A stretch of DNA of 64,000 bases from Chitinolyticbacter albus (GCF_024437655.1 NZ_JANBVF010000001.1:62001-126000), one strand, 5' to 3'. Counted from the first letter of the stretch, positions 41,671 through 52,178 are shown. A program made the numbers and translations. Notes: a model not told the origin generated them from the letters alone.

Positions 41671-42444
41671 CAGATCGATCAGCTCACCGCGTGCCATCTG
41701 GCCTTGTACTGCCAACTCGGGCACCAGCACGTAGCCGAAATCGAGCAGCGCGAAATCGACGAAAGCTTGCGACGACGGCATCAGATGGCAGGGGAAGTGG
41801 CCTTCCAGGATGCCGAAGTGCTGCCGCAAATAGTCGCCGGACATCGCGTCCTTGCGGTTGTACAGCAGCGCGGGCGCGTCCAGCATGGCCTCGCGGGTGA
41901 CACCGCTGGCGAAATGGCGATCACGAAAGCGCGGCGTGGCCACGCACAGGTAACGCAGCAGCCCCAGTGGCTCGGCCACACAGCCACGCATGGCGCTGGC
42001 CCGGGCGGACACGCACGCCAGCACCTCGCCGCGCGCCAACAGCTCGTGCGTGTAATCCTCGTTGTCCACCTGCATGTCGATCAGGAACGGCGTGCCGGCC
42101 ACGGCCTGCGCCAGCACTGGCGGTACCCAGCTGTGCAGGCTGTCCGCGTTCACCGCGATCGGTAGCCGCGATGGGCCGGATTCGTCGCCCGCCAGCGCGC
42201 GCTGCGCTTCCTCTTCCAGCAGGCGGATGCGTTCCAGGTAGCGCAGCAAGGTCTGGCCCGCCGCCGTCGCGACGCAAGGCCGGCCGCGCGTGAGCAGGGT
42301 CTGGCCCAGCTGGGTTTCCAGCGCGCGTACCCGCTGCGATACGGCGGACTGGGTCAGCGCCAACACGCCGGCAGCGCGCTCGAAGCTGCCTTCACGCGCG
42401 ATGGTCACGAAGGCCGCGACGGCCCGGGCATCGAACATGATCAT
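41530..42444 (-). CDS. argP: LysR-type regulator ArgP
   Basis: 304-residue LysR-family activator. The N-terminal winged helix (AVAAFVTIAREGSFERAAGV, then LTQSAVSQRVRALETQLG) is followed by the effector domain. The family features ADSLHSWVPPVL, DNEDYTHELLARGEVLACVS and FPCHLMPSSQAF fit ArgP/IciA, which senses lysine and arginine and activates a basic amino acid exporter. It is divergent from a LysE/ArgO-type gene, the classic arrangement. Two in-frame ATGs (42444 and 42438) are possible starts. Confidence 0.9.
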   Translation of the reverse strand: MIMFDARAVAAFVTIAREGSFERAAGVLALTQSAVSQRVRALETQLGQTLLTRGRPCVATAAGQTLLRYLERIRLLEEEAQRALAGDESGPSRLPIAVNADSLHSWVPPVLAQAVAGTPFLIDMQVDNEDYTHELLARGEVLACVSARASAMRGCVAEPLGLLRYLCVATPRFRDRHFASGVTREAMLDAPALLYNRKDAMSGDYLRQHFGILEGHFPCHLMPSSQAFVDFALLDFGYVLVPELAVQGQMARGELIDLLPGNPHDVPLYWHAWQIQPPQVDALFRRIVAGARGVLPGMGERDDD

Positions 42445-42541
42445 TCACAAAATTTATGCAACCTGAAATAGATTAATAAAAATCGTCACCATCCGCCACA
42501 CCCCTCAAGCTGCATGCCATCGAACCAAGGGATAGAAGGCG
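42445..42541. promoter_or_regulatory. argP/lysE divergent control region
   Basis: 97 bp between divergent genes, AT-rich near 42448-42485. It contains TTATGCAA and ATAGATTAATAAA but no clear T-N11-A dyad that I can assign with confidence. GAAGG precedes the exporter ATG. Confidence 0.5.
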
Positions 42542-43144
42542 ATGCAGGCGGCGTATTGGCAGGGATTGGTGTTGTGCGCTGGATTGATCATGGCCATCGG
42601 CGCACAGAACGCACACGTGCTGCGCATGGGGCTGACGCGCCAGCATGCACTACTCACCGCCAGCATCTGCGCGCTGTGTGATGCGCTCTTGATCGCAGCC
42701 GGCCTGCTAGGGTTGGGGGCGCTGTTCGCGCATAACCCGGCCTTGATGGCCGGGGCGCGCTGGGGCGGCGCCGCCTATCTCGTGTGGTTCGCCTGGCGTG
42801 CGCTGCGCGCCGCGCTGCAGCCGGGCACGCTGGAGACGCAGGGAAACGCCATGCTCGACGCCCGCCAGGCACTGCTCGCCGCGCTCGGCTTCAGCCTGCT
42901 CAATCCGCATGTCTACCTTGATACGGTATTGCTGCTCGGCAGCGTTGGCGCGCAGCACGCGGGCAACGCGCGCTGGTGGTTCGGCGCCGGTGCCGTCACC
43001 GCGTCGCTCGCTTGGTTCTTCTCGCTGGCGCTGTCGGCACACGCACTGTCGCCCTGGCTGCAGCGGCGCTGGGTGTGGCGGGTGGTCGATCTCGCCACCG
43101 CAGCGGTGATGCTGGCCTTGGCAATCAAATTGGTCCGGGCCTGA
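42542..43144 (+). CDS. argO: LysE/ArgO-type basic amino acid exporter
   Basis: 200-residue membrane protein with about six hydrophobic segments. It exports arginine or lysine. The signature near the N-terminus is LIMAIGAQNAHVLRMGL, with GGAAYLVWFAWRALRAAL and SLLNPHVYLDTVLLLGS. The divergent ArgP-type regulator supports the assignment. The ATG at 42542 has GAAGG upstream, and a hairpin follows the stop. Confidence 0.92.
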   Translation: MQAAYWQGLVLCAGLIMAIGAQNAHVLRMGLTRQHALLTASICALCDALLIAAGLLGLGALFAHNPALMAGARWGGAAYLVWFAWRALRAALQPGTLETQGNAMLDARQALLAALGFSLLNPHVYLDTVLLLGSVGAQHAGNARWWFGAGAVTASLAWFFSLALSAHALSPWLQRRWVWRVVDLATAAVMLALAIKLVRA

Positions 43145-43148
43145 TCCG

Positions 43149-43174
43149 CGGCGCCCACGCGGGCGCCGTCGTTT
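43149..43174 (+). terminator. Probable terminator after argO
   Basis: 8-bp stem CGGCGCCC / GGGCGCCG around ACGC, followed by TCGTTT. The T run is short. Confidence 0.6.
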
Positions 43175-43250
43175 GCGGTCTGTCTGTTTTCGGAAATACA
43201 GGGGCATACGGGATAATGGCGGCTCATTCGTTGCAGCAGACCCGTCTCCA

Positions 43251-44726
43251 ATGCCCTTGAGCCCCGAACAACGCGACATCTGGCATCGTCTCGAATCCTA
43301 TATGCCGGGCGGGTATCAGTCCGACAACCTGTTCGTGGGAAAGCTGGCCGAGCAGCAAGGCTGGCCGTATGCGGAAGCGATGGCGGCGCTCGACGAATAT
43401 CGGCGCTTTGTCTTGCTGGCGGCCACCTCGGACAAGGAGCTGGCACCCTCTGTTCGTGTCGATGCGGTCTGGCATCTGCATTTGCTGCACACGCACGACT
43501 ATTGGGAGCATTTTTGCCCCAATGTGCTGGGGCGAACCTTGCACCACCGCCCCTATCAGCCCGAAGAAATACCGCGCCTGGGCTACCGGCCGTACAGCAC
43601 GACATTGCAGCGCTATCGCGAAGCGTTCGACAGCGAGCCACCCAGCGATATCTGGCCGGCACGTCTACCCTCCAACGTCACAGCCACGCCCGATGCCGCA
43701 CTGCCTGAACGGCCCGTGCCGTGGGCGGACCGGATCAATCTGCCGCTTTGTATCGCCATCGCGCTGATTGCAGCCTGCTGGCTGATCGGGCTGCTGACTG
43801 GGGTCGGCCTTGCGGCGATGTCCGGCCCGCGTTTCATGTCGCTGGCCCTCCCCATCTGGTTGAGCGTGTGGCTGGCCTATCGCGCCAACCTGCGCTTCTG
43901 GGCCTGGCTGGACAGACGCGATCCGATTCCCGCCACCACCCGGCTGCCGCTGCACGACCTGGCCTATCTGGCGGACGGCGCAAGACGCCAGTTCCGATAT
44001 GCGCTGGCCATCCTCGCGCAGCGGAAGGCTATTGGCATCATCGGCAAGGGTTATCTGAGCAAGCACCAGCCGGAGCCTGCCCTGCCCCATCCCCTGCTGG
44101 CCGAATTCCACCATTTGCTGCTGCCTGGAGATTCGCCATCGCGCGCGTTCACACGCAGCGCCGCGCTGGCCAGGCATAGCGAGGCGCGCCTGGCCGCTGC
44201 CGGCCTGAGGCTGCCGCGCAAGACGCTCGCACGGCGCCAGCGTGCCATACAGCTCTTGTTGCTCGCGCTCTTGCTGCTCGGCGTCATCCGGATCAGCGTC
44301 GGTCTCGAAACCGGGCACGCCGTGTTCGGCATGACCGTCATCTGGTTGATGGGGCTGGTTTATTTCAGCAACCGCCTGTATTGGGATCGCCGCGCCGCGC
44401 AAATCACCGAATCGGGTCAACAGGTGCTCGACGACGCGCTACAGCAATGGCGCGAACGAGCCGGCGGGCAAACCGATATCGGACATACTCTGCAAGCAGT
44501 GGCTCTGCTGGGCGCCTTGTCCTTGTTTGGCCGTGAGCTCGAGAACTGGGCCGAGCGCGCGCACTTTCACGACGATCCCGAGCAGACCTGGGTGAGCTCT
44601 GAAACCAGCGGCAGCAGCGGTGATGGTGGATCGGATGGCAGTTCAGCCGATGGCGGATCGTCAGATGGTGGCAGTAGCTGTGGCGGCGGGGGATGTGGCG
44701 GATGCGGTGGCGGCGGCGGGGATTGA
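43251..44726 (+). CDS. Glycine-rich-tailed membrane protein (TIGR04222-like)
   Basis: 491-residue protein. The N-terminal domain (about 1-130) contains [19 protein letters not shown], similar to the glycine-rich-domain (DUF1399-like) HLLHT motif. Two pairs of membrane segments follow at about 165-210 and 330-370. The C-terminus is a Ser/Gly/Cys-rich tail ([16 protein letters not shown]), as in TIGR04222 membrane proteins. The role is unknown. The ATG at 43251 is chosen because homologous-looking sequence starts there. The HerA-like ATPase gene follows 97 bp later. Confidence 0.7.
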   Translation: MPLSPEQRDIWHRLESYMPGGYQSDNLFVGKLAEQQGWPYAEAMAALDEYRRFVLLAATSDKELAPSVRVDAVWHLHLLHTHDYWEHFCPNVLGRTLHHRPYQPEEIPRLGYRPYSTTLQRYREAFDSEPPSDIWPARLPSNVTATPDAALPERPVPWADRINLPLCIAIALIAACWLIGLLTGVGLAAMSGPRFMSLALPIWLSVWLAYRANLRFWAWLDRRDPIPATTRLPLHDLAYLADGARRQFRYALAILAQRKAIGIIGKGYLSKHQPEPALPHPLLAEFHHLLLPGDSPSRAFTRSAALARHSEARLAAAGLRLPRKTLARRQRAIQLLLLALLLLGVIRISVGLETGHAVFGMTVIWLMGLVYFSNRLYWDRRAAQITESGQQVLDDALQQWRERAGGQTDIGHTLQAVALLGALSLFGRELENWAERAHFHDDPEQTWVSSETSGSSGDGGSDGSSADGGSSDGGSSCGGGGCGGCGGGGGD

Positions 44727-44823
44727 GCGCGCCCGGCGCCGGGCAGGTCTGGGGCCGTGCTGGCTAGTCGTATTTCGATGGAGGCAGCTACACTCTAGGG
44801 GCCGCCCTAACCAGGAAGCTCAT

Positions 44824-46335
44824 ATGGCCGAACCACTCGTCATCGCCAAAACCGGCGATCTGGAACTTGCCCTGCTACCCGCCCTGGCCAACCGCCACGG
44901 TCTGATTGCTGGCGCCACCGGCACCGGCAAGACCGTGACGCTGCAAAAGCTCGCCGAATCGTTTTCCCGCATCGGCGTGCCGGTGTTCCTGGCGGACGTA
45001 AAGGGTGACCTCTCCGGCGTAGGCGCGGCCGGCGCCGAATCGCCCAAGCTCAAGGCCCGGCTCGATGAGCTTGGCCTCACGCTGACCTATGCCGCTTGCC
45101 CCACCGTGTTCTGGGATGTGTTCGGCGAACAGGGCCATCCGGTGCGCGCCACGGTCAGCGACATGGGCCCCTTGCTGCTCTCGCGCCTTTTGAACCTGAA
45201 CGACACACAGGAAGGCGTACTGCAGCTGGTATTCAAGATCGCCGACGACCAGGGCCTGCTTCTGCTGGACCTGAAAGACCTGCGCGCCATGGTCCAGCAC
45301 GTGGGCGACAACGCCAAGGAATTCACCACCGAATACGGCAATGTCTCGGCGGCCTCCATCGGCGCCATCCAGCGCGGCCTGTTGGCACTGGAGGCGCAGG
45401 GGGGCGACAGCTTCTTCGGCGAACCGATGCTCGACATCGCCGACCTGATGCAGACCGATAACGGTCACGGCGTGATCAATGTGCTGGCCGCCAGCAAGCT
45501 CTACCAGTCGCCGCAGCTCTATTCGACCTTCCTCTTATGGCTGCTGGCCGAATTGTTCGAGCAGTTGCCCGAGGTGGGTGATCTCGACAAGCCCAAGCTG
45601 GTGTTCTTCTTCGACGAGGCCCATCTGCTGTTCGCCGACGCGCCCAAGGCGCTCATCGAGAAGGTGGAGCAGGTGGTACGGCTGATCCGCTCCAAGGGCG
45701 TCGGCGTGTATTTCGTCACGCAGAACCCGCTCGACGTTCCCGAAACAGTGCTGGGCCAGCTCGGCAACCGGGTGCAGCACGCGCTGCGCGCCTTCACCCC
45801 GCGTGATCAGAAGGCGGTGAAGACGGCGGCCGAGACCATGCGCGCCAACCCCAAGCTCGATGTGGAAACGGCGATCACCGAGCTGGGCGTCGGCGAGGCG
45901 CTGATCTCGCTGCTCGATGCCAAGGGCACGCCTGGCATCGTCGAGCGCGCCTTCGTCATCGCCCCCGGCTGCCGCATCGGCCCGCTCGCCGAGGCCGAGC
46001 GCACCGCGAGCATCCAGGGCTCCACGCTGTACGGCCATTACGAAAAGGCGGTCGATCGCGAATCGGCCTACGAGCGGCTGCGGGTGAAGGTGGAAATCCA
46101 GGGCGACACGCCCGCTCCGGCCGGCACGCCCGAGCCGCAACAGCAGGAATCGGGCGGCGGCTTCTTTGGCATGATAGGCGAAGTGCTGTTCGGCAAGACC
46201 GGGCCACGCGGGGGCAAGAGCGAGGGCATGGTGCAGTCGGCCGCCAAGAGCATGGCGCGCCAGGTGGGTAACGAGCTGGGCCGGCAGATCCTGCGGGGCG
46301 TGCTCGGCTCGATCTCGGGCGGGCGCAAGCGTTGA
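44824..46335 (+). CDS. HerA-like ATPase (DUF853, YjgR type)
   Basis: 503-residue P-loop ATPase. Walker A is GATGTGKT near residues 30-37 ([20 protein letters not shown]), Walker B is [12 protein letters not shown], and later motifs include [21 protein letters not shown]-terminal DUF853 features include [14 protein letters not shown] and a basic tail ISGGRKR. The family is related to HerA/FtsK translocases; its exact role in bacteria is unsettled. The ATG at 44824 follows AGGAAGCTCAT. Confidence 0.9.
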   Translation: MAEPLVIAKTGDLELALLPALANRHGLIAGATGTGKTVTLQKLAESFSRIGVPVFLADVKGDLSGVGAAGAESPKLKARLDELGLTLTYAACPTVFWDVFGEQGHPVRATVSDMGPLLLSRLLNLNDTQEGVLQLVFKIADDQGLLLLDLKDLRAMVQHVGDNAKEFTTEYGNVSAASIGAIQRGLLALEAQGGDSFFGEPMLDIADLMQTDNGHGVINVLAASKLYQSPQLYSTFLLWLLAELFEQLPEVGDLDKPKLVFFFDEAHLLFADAPKALIEKVEQVVRLIRSKGVGVYFVTQNPLDVPETVLGQLGNRVQHALRAFTPRDQKAVKTAAETMRANPKLDVETAITELGVGEALISLLDAKGTPGIVERAFVIAPGCRIGPLAEAERTASIQGSTLYGHYEKAVDRESAYERLRVKVEIQGDTPAPAGTPEPQQQESGGGFFGMIGEVLFGKTGPRGGKSEGMVQSAAKSMARQVGNELGRQILRGVLGSISGGRKR

Positions 46336-46351
46336 TACCGAGTAGCGCCGC

Positions 46352-46675
46352 GTGAATCTTTATGAAGTGATCCGCTGGGGCAACGATGCGGACGATCCGT
46401 TTCGCGGCGGGCCGAACGGCGACGACACCTGCTTCCTGGTGCGGGCGGAGACGCACGAGGAAGCCGCGTCGCTCGCCGACGCTACGCTGGCAAATACCCG
46501 CAGCACGCAGGTCGTCGGCTGGGCGCAGGCGGTGTACCTGCTCGGCGTCGATACCGGAACGGGCACCGATGCACGCATCCTGCGCGGGCCATACCTGCAG
46601 CATGCCTACCTGCACGGCTGGCGCTGCTGGTACCGCGAAACGCGCGATGCACAGTGGGAGGCGCAGCGCGACTAG
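46352..46675 (+). CDS. Small protein of unknown function (GTG start)
   Basis: 107-residue acidic soluble protein from a GTG at 46352, 16 bp after the ATPase stop. It has GGPNGDDTCFLVRAETHEEA and ILRGPYLQHAYLHGWRCWYR. The compact, unbroken frame and spacing suggest a real gene cotranscribed with the ATPase. No ribosome site is strong and I do not recognise the family. Confidence 0.6.
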   Translation: MNLYEVIRWGNDADDPFRGGPNGDDTCFLVRAETHEEAASLADATLANTRSTQVVGWAQAVYLLGVDTGTGTDARILRGPYLQHAYLHGWRCWYRETRDAQWEAQRD

Positions 46676-46812
46676 GCGGAGCTCGGCAGCCCACAAAAGC
46701 CTCGGCGATATCGTGCATGATGCCCAAGTCGTGCAGCCTGCGTTTGGCGCTTCTTGCCAGAACCGCCACACCGGGTTTTGTCCGCCGCTCAAGGGCCTCG
46801 CCGGTCGCGACC

Positions 46813-47529
46813 TCAATGCTGGTATCGCCGGATCAGCTCACCAAGCTTGCCTTCACGCCCCAGCGCGTCGATCGCGTCGTTCACGGCGCGCAGCGTTGCT
46901 GCGTCACCGCGGTGCAACACGATGCTGACGGGCGTGCCGGGATCACCCGTATCGATGGTGCGCACCGCAACGCCTCGCGCGCCCGCGAGGTAGCGCCCCA
47001 CTTCCTCCGGCGCGATCACCGCAGCGACCTTGCCTGCGGCCAGCAGCTCGAACGATGCCGCCTTGCTCCCGGTCTGCATGATGCGCACCGACAGCTGCTG
47101 CGCCTTGAGTGCTTCCTCGGCAAACGATTGTCGGTCGCCGGCGATGACCTTGCCTTTGAGATCGGCCAGCGTGCGCAAGCTACCTTGTGCCGGAACGAAC
47201 ACCAGGCTGCGCCGCGCAAAATACGGCTGGGAGAAGACAAAGCGGCGGGCACGCTCAACGCTGAGCTCCGCCCCGCACAGGCCATCGAGCCTGCCGACAT
47301 GGAATGCCATCCGGCTGGTCAGCTCGTCGAAGTTGTCCTGGGTGAAGTGCAATTCGTGACCGACGCGGGCAAATACCAGCCGCGCCACGTCGACATCGAG
47401 CCCGGCCGGTTGGCCTTGGGCATCGCGGTACTGATAGGGTGGATAACCGTCCGCCACGCCACAAACAAACGGCGCCGCTGCAACCCAGCTGCTGGCCAGA
47501 GCCGCCAATACCGCCATCCTCACCCGCAT
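46813..47529 (-). CDS. Periplasmic solute-binding protein (amino-acid ABC type)
   Basis: Family-3 extracellular solute-binding protein of about 238 residues. The signal peptide is RMAVLAALASSWVAAA. The mature part starts FVCGVADGYPPYQYRDAQG, with GLDVDVARLVFARVGHE, a cluster FSQPYFARRSLVFV and ADLKGKVIAGD. No permease or ATPase gene is adjacent, so it may act as an orphan receptor. The start at 47529 is preferred; a longer frame adds 21 non-signal residues. Confidence 0.85.
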   Translation of the reverse strand: MRVRMAVLAALASSWVAAAPFVCGVADGYPPYQYRDAQGQPAGLDVDVARLVFARVGHELHFTQDNFDELTSRMAFHVGRLDGLCGAELSVERARRFVFSQPYFARRSLVFVPAQGSLRTLADLKGKVIAGDRQSFAEEALKAQQLSVRIMQTGSKAASFELLAAGKVAAVIAPEEVGRYLAGARGVAVRTIDTGDPGTPVSIVLHRGDAATLRAVNDAIDALGREGKLGELIRRYQH

Positions 47530-47598
47530 CCACACTCCCGTTTTCGTGTTGGGTGCAGGCACTATAGGTGGCACCGCCAAGTACTGCCTCAATGCAAC

Positions 47599-48258
47599 CT
47601 ACCTCACAGGTACGCCGTTTTCGGGGTCACGCCGCGGCCAGGCCAGCTCCCGGCTGTAGGGGCGAGCGTTCCCCGACATCGCCAAGGCGACGTCGACCAC
47701 CAGATAGTGCGGATAGTACAGACGCAGCGGCAGGCTCACGAAGCTGCCCGCCAGCATAAGGCTGAAATAGCCGGCGGCCAGCCAGCCTGGCTGGCGCCAC
47801 GATAGCGCCAGCGGCCACCGAACGCCGCGCAGGAACACAATCGCCACCAGCCAGCCCTGCACCAAACCGATCACCACTTCGGATGGCGTGTGCTGGTTGA
47901 GCTTGAGCCGCGAGATCGCAACCAGTACCGACCACACGACGGCAAGCGTCATGGCGACGTGCCGCTGCGCGCGCGGCGCGTGCTGCCACAGCAGCGCGGC
48001 CAGCACCGGGTAGATGGCTGCGGCGTTCGCCGCGTGGCCGCTGGTGCCGGCAAAATCGAGCGCCGCCACGCCGATGCCCCAGCCGATGAAGGCAAGCTTG
48101 GTCGCCAGCGTGAGCGCCATGCTCGCCGCAAGCAGCATGGTCCAGCGCAGCGCATCGCGGGTCGCGCCACCGAAGGCCATTGCGCAGGCCATGATGGCGG
48201 CGAGCGGCAACAACCACAAGGCATGAGCGGACAGCGAGACCCCGACCCAAGGTGACAT
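47599..48258 (-). CDS. PAP2-family membrane phosphatase
   Basis: 219-residue membrane protein with about six hydrophobic segments. The phosphatase motifs are KLAFIGWGIG (degenerate motif 1), GTSGHAAN (motif 2, His) and SRLKLNQHTPSEVVIG (motif 3, SRxxxxxHxxxxV). Such enzymes dephosphorylate lipid phosphates, for example undecaprenyl diphosphate or phosphatidic acid. TGGAGCC lies 4 bp before the ATG at 48258. It is transcribed in the same direction as the binding-protein gene. Confidence 0.82.
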   Translation of the reverse strand: MSPWVGVSLSAHALWLLPLAAIMACAMAFGGATRDALRWTMLLAASMALTLATKLAFIGWGIGVAALDFAGTSGHAANAAAIYPVLAALLWQHAPRAQRHVAMTLAVVWSVLVAISRLKLNQHTPSEVVIGLVQGWLVAIVFLRGVRWPLALSWRQPGWLAAGYFSLMLAGSFVSLPLRLYYPHYLVVDVALAMSGNARPYSRELAWPRRDPENGVPVR

Positions 48259-48414
48259 GACGGCTCCAGATGTTGAAATAGCGGCTGCGCAGCTAGACCG
48301 GCCTGCCTGGGCAAGGTTCATGTCGGCCCGGTGAGCGCCGCCACGCTCGGGAAAACCCGCATCCTGCGCGCCGCGCCGTCACCGCACAATACGCGGTCAT
48401 ACAGGAGCTCGATG

Positions 48415-49356
48415 ATGTGGACAGGTATCGCGGCTGGCCTTGCCGCCGGCGCCCTCTGGGGCTTTGCCTTCATCGCCCCGGCCGCCCTGCCCGGCCAGTC
48501 GCCGCTGGCGGTCGCCATCGGCCGCTACCTGGTCTACGCGGCGCTGTGCGCACTGCTGCTGGCACGTGAATGGCGCCGCGTGCGAGCGCTGATCAGCGGC
48601 AGGCTGGTGCGCGATGCCATCGTGCTCGGCCTGATCGGCAACGCTTTTTACTACTGCCTGCTGACGCTGGCGGTGCGCTACGCCAACAGCGCGGTCGCCA
48701 GCCTGATCATCGGCACCATCCCGCTGTGGCTGGCGCTGATCGATCTTGCACACACGCCGCGCTCCGCTGCCCAGCGCCACGCGCTGACGCTGGCGCTGCT
48801 GCTGCCCTTGTCGCTGGTGGCCACGGGCCTCGTGCTGATCAACTGGGCCGGGCTCAGCCAGCTGCAGGCGCCGCAAGGTTTTCTCATCGGTGTACTGCTT
48901 GCCGTGATCGCCGCCGCCAGCTGGACCGCCTTCGCCGTGTTCAATGCCCGGGTGGTGCGCACGCTGCCGACGGGATTCGGCAACAGCAACTGGACCAACC
49001 TACTCGGCATCGGCTCGGCGCTGGGCTTTTTGCCGCTGCTGCCCTTCGCCGGCCTTGCCGGTGGTATTCCGTACACGCTCACGCCGGCGCTGATCGCCTG
49101 GAGCCTGTTGCTGGGCATCGGCAGCTCGTGGGTCGGCAGCTGGCTATGGAATCTCGCCAGCCAGCGTCTGCCGGTGGGCCTCGTTGGTCAGCTCATCGTC
49201 GCCGAGACGGTGTTCGCGCTGATCTATGGCTTCGTGCTGGGTTGGCGCTGGCCAAGCGGGCTGGAATTGGCCGCCATCGGGCTGTTCGTCGCCGGCGTGA
49301 TGCTGGGCATCCGCGCATTCAGCCGCGCCCACGCCCACACCGAACCGGTGCACTGA
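48415..49356 (+). CDS. EamA/DMT family transporter
   Basis: 313-residue drug/metabolite transporter with about ten membrane segments and the two EamA repeats (first: GIAAGLAAGALWGFAFIAPA; second: LAVIAAASWTAFAVFNARVV). Conserved features include AVRYANSAVASLIIGTIPLW. AGGAG lies 7 bp before the ATG at 48415. Probably an amino acid or metabolite exporter; substrate unknown. Confidence 0.88.
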   Translation: MWTGIAAGLAAGALWGFAFIAPAALPGQSPLAVAIGRYLVYAALCALLLAREWRRVRALISGRLVRDAIVLGLIGNAFYYCLLTLAVRYANSAVASLIIGTIPLWLALIDLAHTPRSAAQRHALTLALLLPLSLVATGLVLINWAGLSQLQAPQGFLIGVLLAVIAAASWTAFAVFNARVVRTLPTGFGNSNWTNLLGIGSALGFLPLLPFAGLAGGIPYTLTPALIAWSLLLGIGSSWVGSWLWNLASQRLPVGLVGQLIVAETVFALIYGFVLGWRWPSGLELAAIGLFVAGVMLGIRAFSRAHAHTEPVH

Positions 49357-49445
49357 CACGCCCCCTTGCAACAAATCCTTCCCCAGCGCGTCATGCTGGC
49401 GCGCTAGCCTTGCGATCCATCTACAACGCAAGGATGGATACCGCC

Positions 49446-52142
49446 ATGAACCTCAAACCGATGGTCCTCGCCTGCGCGCTGGCGCTGAGCCTGCCCGCCC
49501 ATGCCGGTGTGGTGATCAGCCAGGTTTATGGCGGCGGCGGAAATAGCGGCGCGCCGTACACGCACGATTTCATCGAGGTCTACAACGCCGGCAGCGAAGT
49601 GGCGATACTCGACGGCTGGAGCGTGCAATACGCAAGCAGCTCGGGCACCAGCTGGCAGCGCACCCATCTCACCGGCACGCTGCAGCCGGGCCAGTACTAC
49701 CTGGTGCAGCAGGCGGTCGGCGCCAACACCGGCGCCACCCCGCTGCCTACGCCCGATGCGATCGGCACCATCGCCATGAGCGCCAGCGCCGGCAAAGTGG
49801 CACTGGTGAAATCGACCACCGCGCTTGCCTGCGGCAGCGCCTGCTCGACAGACGCCAACGTCGCGGACTTCATCGGCTTCGGCAGCGCCAGCGATGCCGA
49901 GACGGCGCCGATCACCGCGCTCAACAATGCCAGTTCCGCACTGCGTCGCGCCGGGGGCTGCACCGACAGCGGCAACAACGCGGCGGATTTCGAAGTGGCC
50001 GCACCGCAACCGCGCAACGGCGCGACCATCACCCCACCGTGCAGCAGCAGCCCGACTCCCACACCGACTCCAACGCCCACGCCGGGCAACACCCGCATCC
50101 ACGACATCCAGGGCACGGCGCATCGCTCGCCGCTCACCGGCCAGACTGTGTCTGGCGTGCCCGGCATCGTCACCCTGGTGGTCACCAACGGCTTCTATTT
50201 CCAGGATCCGCAGCCCGATGCCGACCCGCGCACATCCGAAGGCCTGCTGGTCTACACCGGCAGCGCGCCGACAGTGGCAGTCGGCGATAGCGTACTGGTA
50301 TCCGGGCGCGTCGCGGAATTCCGCCCTGGCGGCAGCGGTGGCGCCACCAACCTGACCATTACCGAGCTCACCAGCCCGCAGGTCAGCAAGCTCGCCAGCA
50401 ACCAGCCGCTGCCAGCGCCGGTCCAACTGACCAACCCGCCAACCGAGCGCATCTGGCAAGGCCAGCCTGGTGACATCGAAACCGCTGCGGCGCTCGATCT
50501 AGCCAATGGCATCGATTACTTTGAGGCGCTGGAAGGCATGCGCATCCAGCTGGACAACGCCGTCGCCACTGGCCCGACCAACAGCTACGACGAAGTCTCG
50601 CTGCTGGCGAACGCCGGCCAGGGCGCGGGGCTGCGCACGCCGCGCGGCGGCATCATCGTGCGCGCCGGCGATTTCAATCCTGAGCGGGTGATTTTCGATG
50701 CCGGCAGCATCACCCCGCCCAAGCTCAACGTGGGCGACGGCTTTGCCCGCGCCGTTGGCGTGCTCGACTACAACTTCGGCAACTACAAGCTGCTGGCGAC
50801 CGAACTCTCGCCTGTGGTCAACGGCGGCGTCACGCCAGAGATCACCCGCCCGGCGCGGCGCGAGGAACTGTCGGTCGCCTCGTTCAACGTCGAGAACCTC
50901 TCGCCCAAGGACGACCAGGCCAAGTTCCAGCAACTGGCAGTGCAGATCGTCACCCATCTGCAAGCGCCCGACCTGATCGGCCTGATGGAAGTGCAGGACA
51001 ACAACGGACCGGACAACGATGCCGTGGTCTCGGCCAATGAAACGCTGAACCGCCTCGTCGCCGCCATCGCCGCGGCCGGCGGCCCGGCCTACGCCTGGCG
51101 AGCGATCGATCCGGTGGATGACCAGGACGGCGGCCAGCCCGGCGGCAATATCCGCGTTGCCTTCCTCTACAACCCAAACCGCATCGAGTTCGGCGACAAG
51201 CCGGGCGGTGGCACCACGGTGGCCGTCGGCGTTACCGATTGCGGCAACCGCGTTTGCCTCACGCACAGCCCGGGGCGCATCGCGCCGACCGATGCGGCCT
51301 TTGCCAACAGCCGCAAGCCGCTGGTGGCCGAATTCCGCTACGCCGGCCAGACGCTGTTCGTGATCGCCAACCACTGGAACTCCAAGGGCGGCGACGAGCC
51401 GCTGTTCGGCCGCAACCAGCCGCCATTGCGGGTTTCGGAAACGCAGCGGCAGCAGCAAGCCGAACTTGTCGCCGGCTTCGTGCGCGAACTCACGCGCCAC
51501 GATGCGAACGCCAAGATCATCGTGCTGGGCGACCTGAACGACTTTCCGTTCTCGAACCCGGTGAACACACTGAAGGCAGCCGGCCTCATCGATCTGGTCG
51601 AACTGCTGCCGGAGAACGAGCGCTACACCTATGTGTTTGAGGGCAACAGCCAGGCGCTCGACCATATCCTTGCCAGCGCCAACCTCGCCGTGCGCGCCGA
51701 TTACGACGTGGTGCACGTCAACGCCGAATTCCACGAGCAGACCAGCGATCACGATCCGGAAGTGGCACGCTTTGCCATCGGCCCCACGGTACCTGGCTGC
51801 TACGCAGCCTGGACGGCCAGCACCGTGTATAGCGCCGGCCAGCGCGCGAGCGTCGGCAGCATCAACTTCGAGGCCAGGTGGTGGACGCGTGGTGAAAATC
51901 CGAGCCGCGCCAGCCAGTGGGAAGCCTGGCGCTCGCTTGGCGTGTGCAGCACCGCCATCGCCGCCGATACCCCACCTCAGCTCCAGCCGTCGCCCACCAT
52001 CACGCCGTGGCAAGCAGATGGCCGCTATGCGCTGGGGGACAGGGTCGCCTTTGCCGGCCGTATCTGGCAGTGCACGGTGGCGCATGCAGCGCAGCCGGCC
52101 TGGCAGCCGGACGTGAGCATCGCGCTATGGCGCGCGCAATAG
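49446..52142 (+). CDS. Secreted multidomain nuclease with chitin-binding modules
   Basis: 898-residue extracellular nuclease of the ExeM/NucH type. Signal peptide 1-20 (ALALSLPAHA), then a lamin-tail domain about 21-150 (VVISQVYGGGGNSGAPYTHD), a Thr/Pro linker near 200-215, an OB-fold region about 217-350 (RIHDIQGTAHRSPLTGQ) and an endonuclease/exonuclease/phosphatase domain about 475-778 (SVASFNVENLSPKD, GLMEVQDN, VIANHWNSKGG, LGDLNDF, TSDHDPEVA). Two CBM5/12-type modules lie at about 785-830 and 850-898 (CYAAWTASTVYSAGQRA; ITPWQADGRYALGDRVAF). AAGGA lies 11 bp before the ATG at 49446. Confidence 0.9.
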   Translation: MNLKPMVLACALALSLPAHAGVVISQVYGGGGNSGAPYTHDFIEVYNAGSEVAILDGWSVQYASSSGTSWQRTHLTGTLQPGQYYLVQQAVGANTGATPLPTPDAIGTIAMSASAGKVALVKSTTALACGSACSTDANVADFIGFGSASDAETAPITALNNASSALRRAGGCTDSGNNAADFEVAAPQPRNGATITPPCSSSPTPTPTPTPTPGNTRIHDIQGTAHRSPLTGQTVSGVPGIVTLVVTNGFYFQDPQPDADPRTSEGLLVYTGSAPTVAVGDSVLVSGRVAEFRPGGSGGATNLTITELTSPQVSKLASNQPLPAPVQLTNPPTERIWQGQPGDIETAAALDLANGIDYFEALEGMRIQLDNAVATGPTNSYDEVSLLANAGQGAGLRTPRGGIIVRAGDFNPERVIFDAGSITPPKLNVGDGFARAVGVLDYNFGNYKLLATELSPVVNGGVTPEITRPARREELSVASFNVENLSPKDDQAKFQQLAVQIVTHLQAPDLIGLMEVQDNNGPDNDAVVSANETLNRLVAAIAAAGGPAYAWRAIDPVDDQDGGQPGGNIRVAFLYNPNRIEFGDKPGGGTTVAVGVTDCGNRVCLTHSPGRIAPTDAAFANSRKPLVAEFRYAGQTLFVIANHWNSKGGDEPLFGRNQPPLRVSETQRQQQAELVAGFVRELTRHDANAKIIVLGDLNDFPFSNPVNTLKAAGLIDLVELLPENERYTYVFEGNSQALDHILASANLAVRADYDVVHVNAEFHEQTSDHDPEVARFAIGPTVPGCYAAWTASTVYSAGQRASVGSINFEARWWTRGENPSRASQWEAWRSLGVCSTAIAADTPPQLQPSPTITPWQADGRYALGDRVAFAGRIWQCTVAHAAQPAWQPDVSIALWRAQ

Positions 52143-52178
52143 ATGACGCCAAGCGCTTCACCTTGCAGTGCAGCAAAG

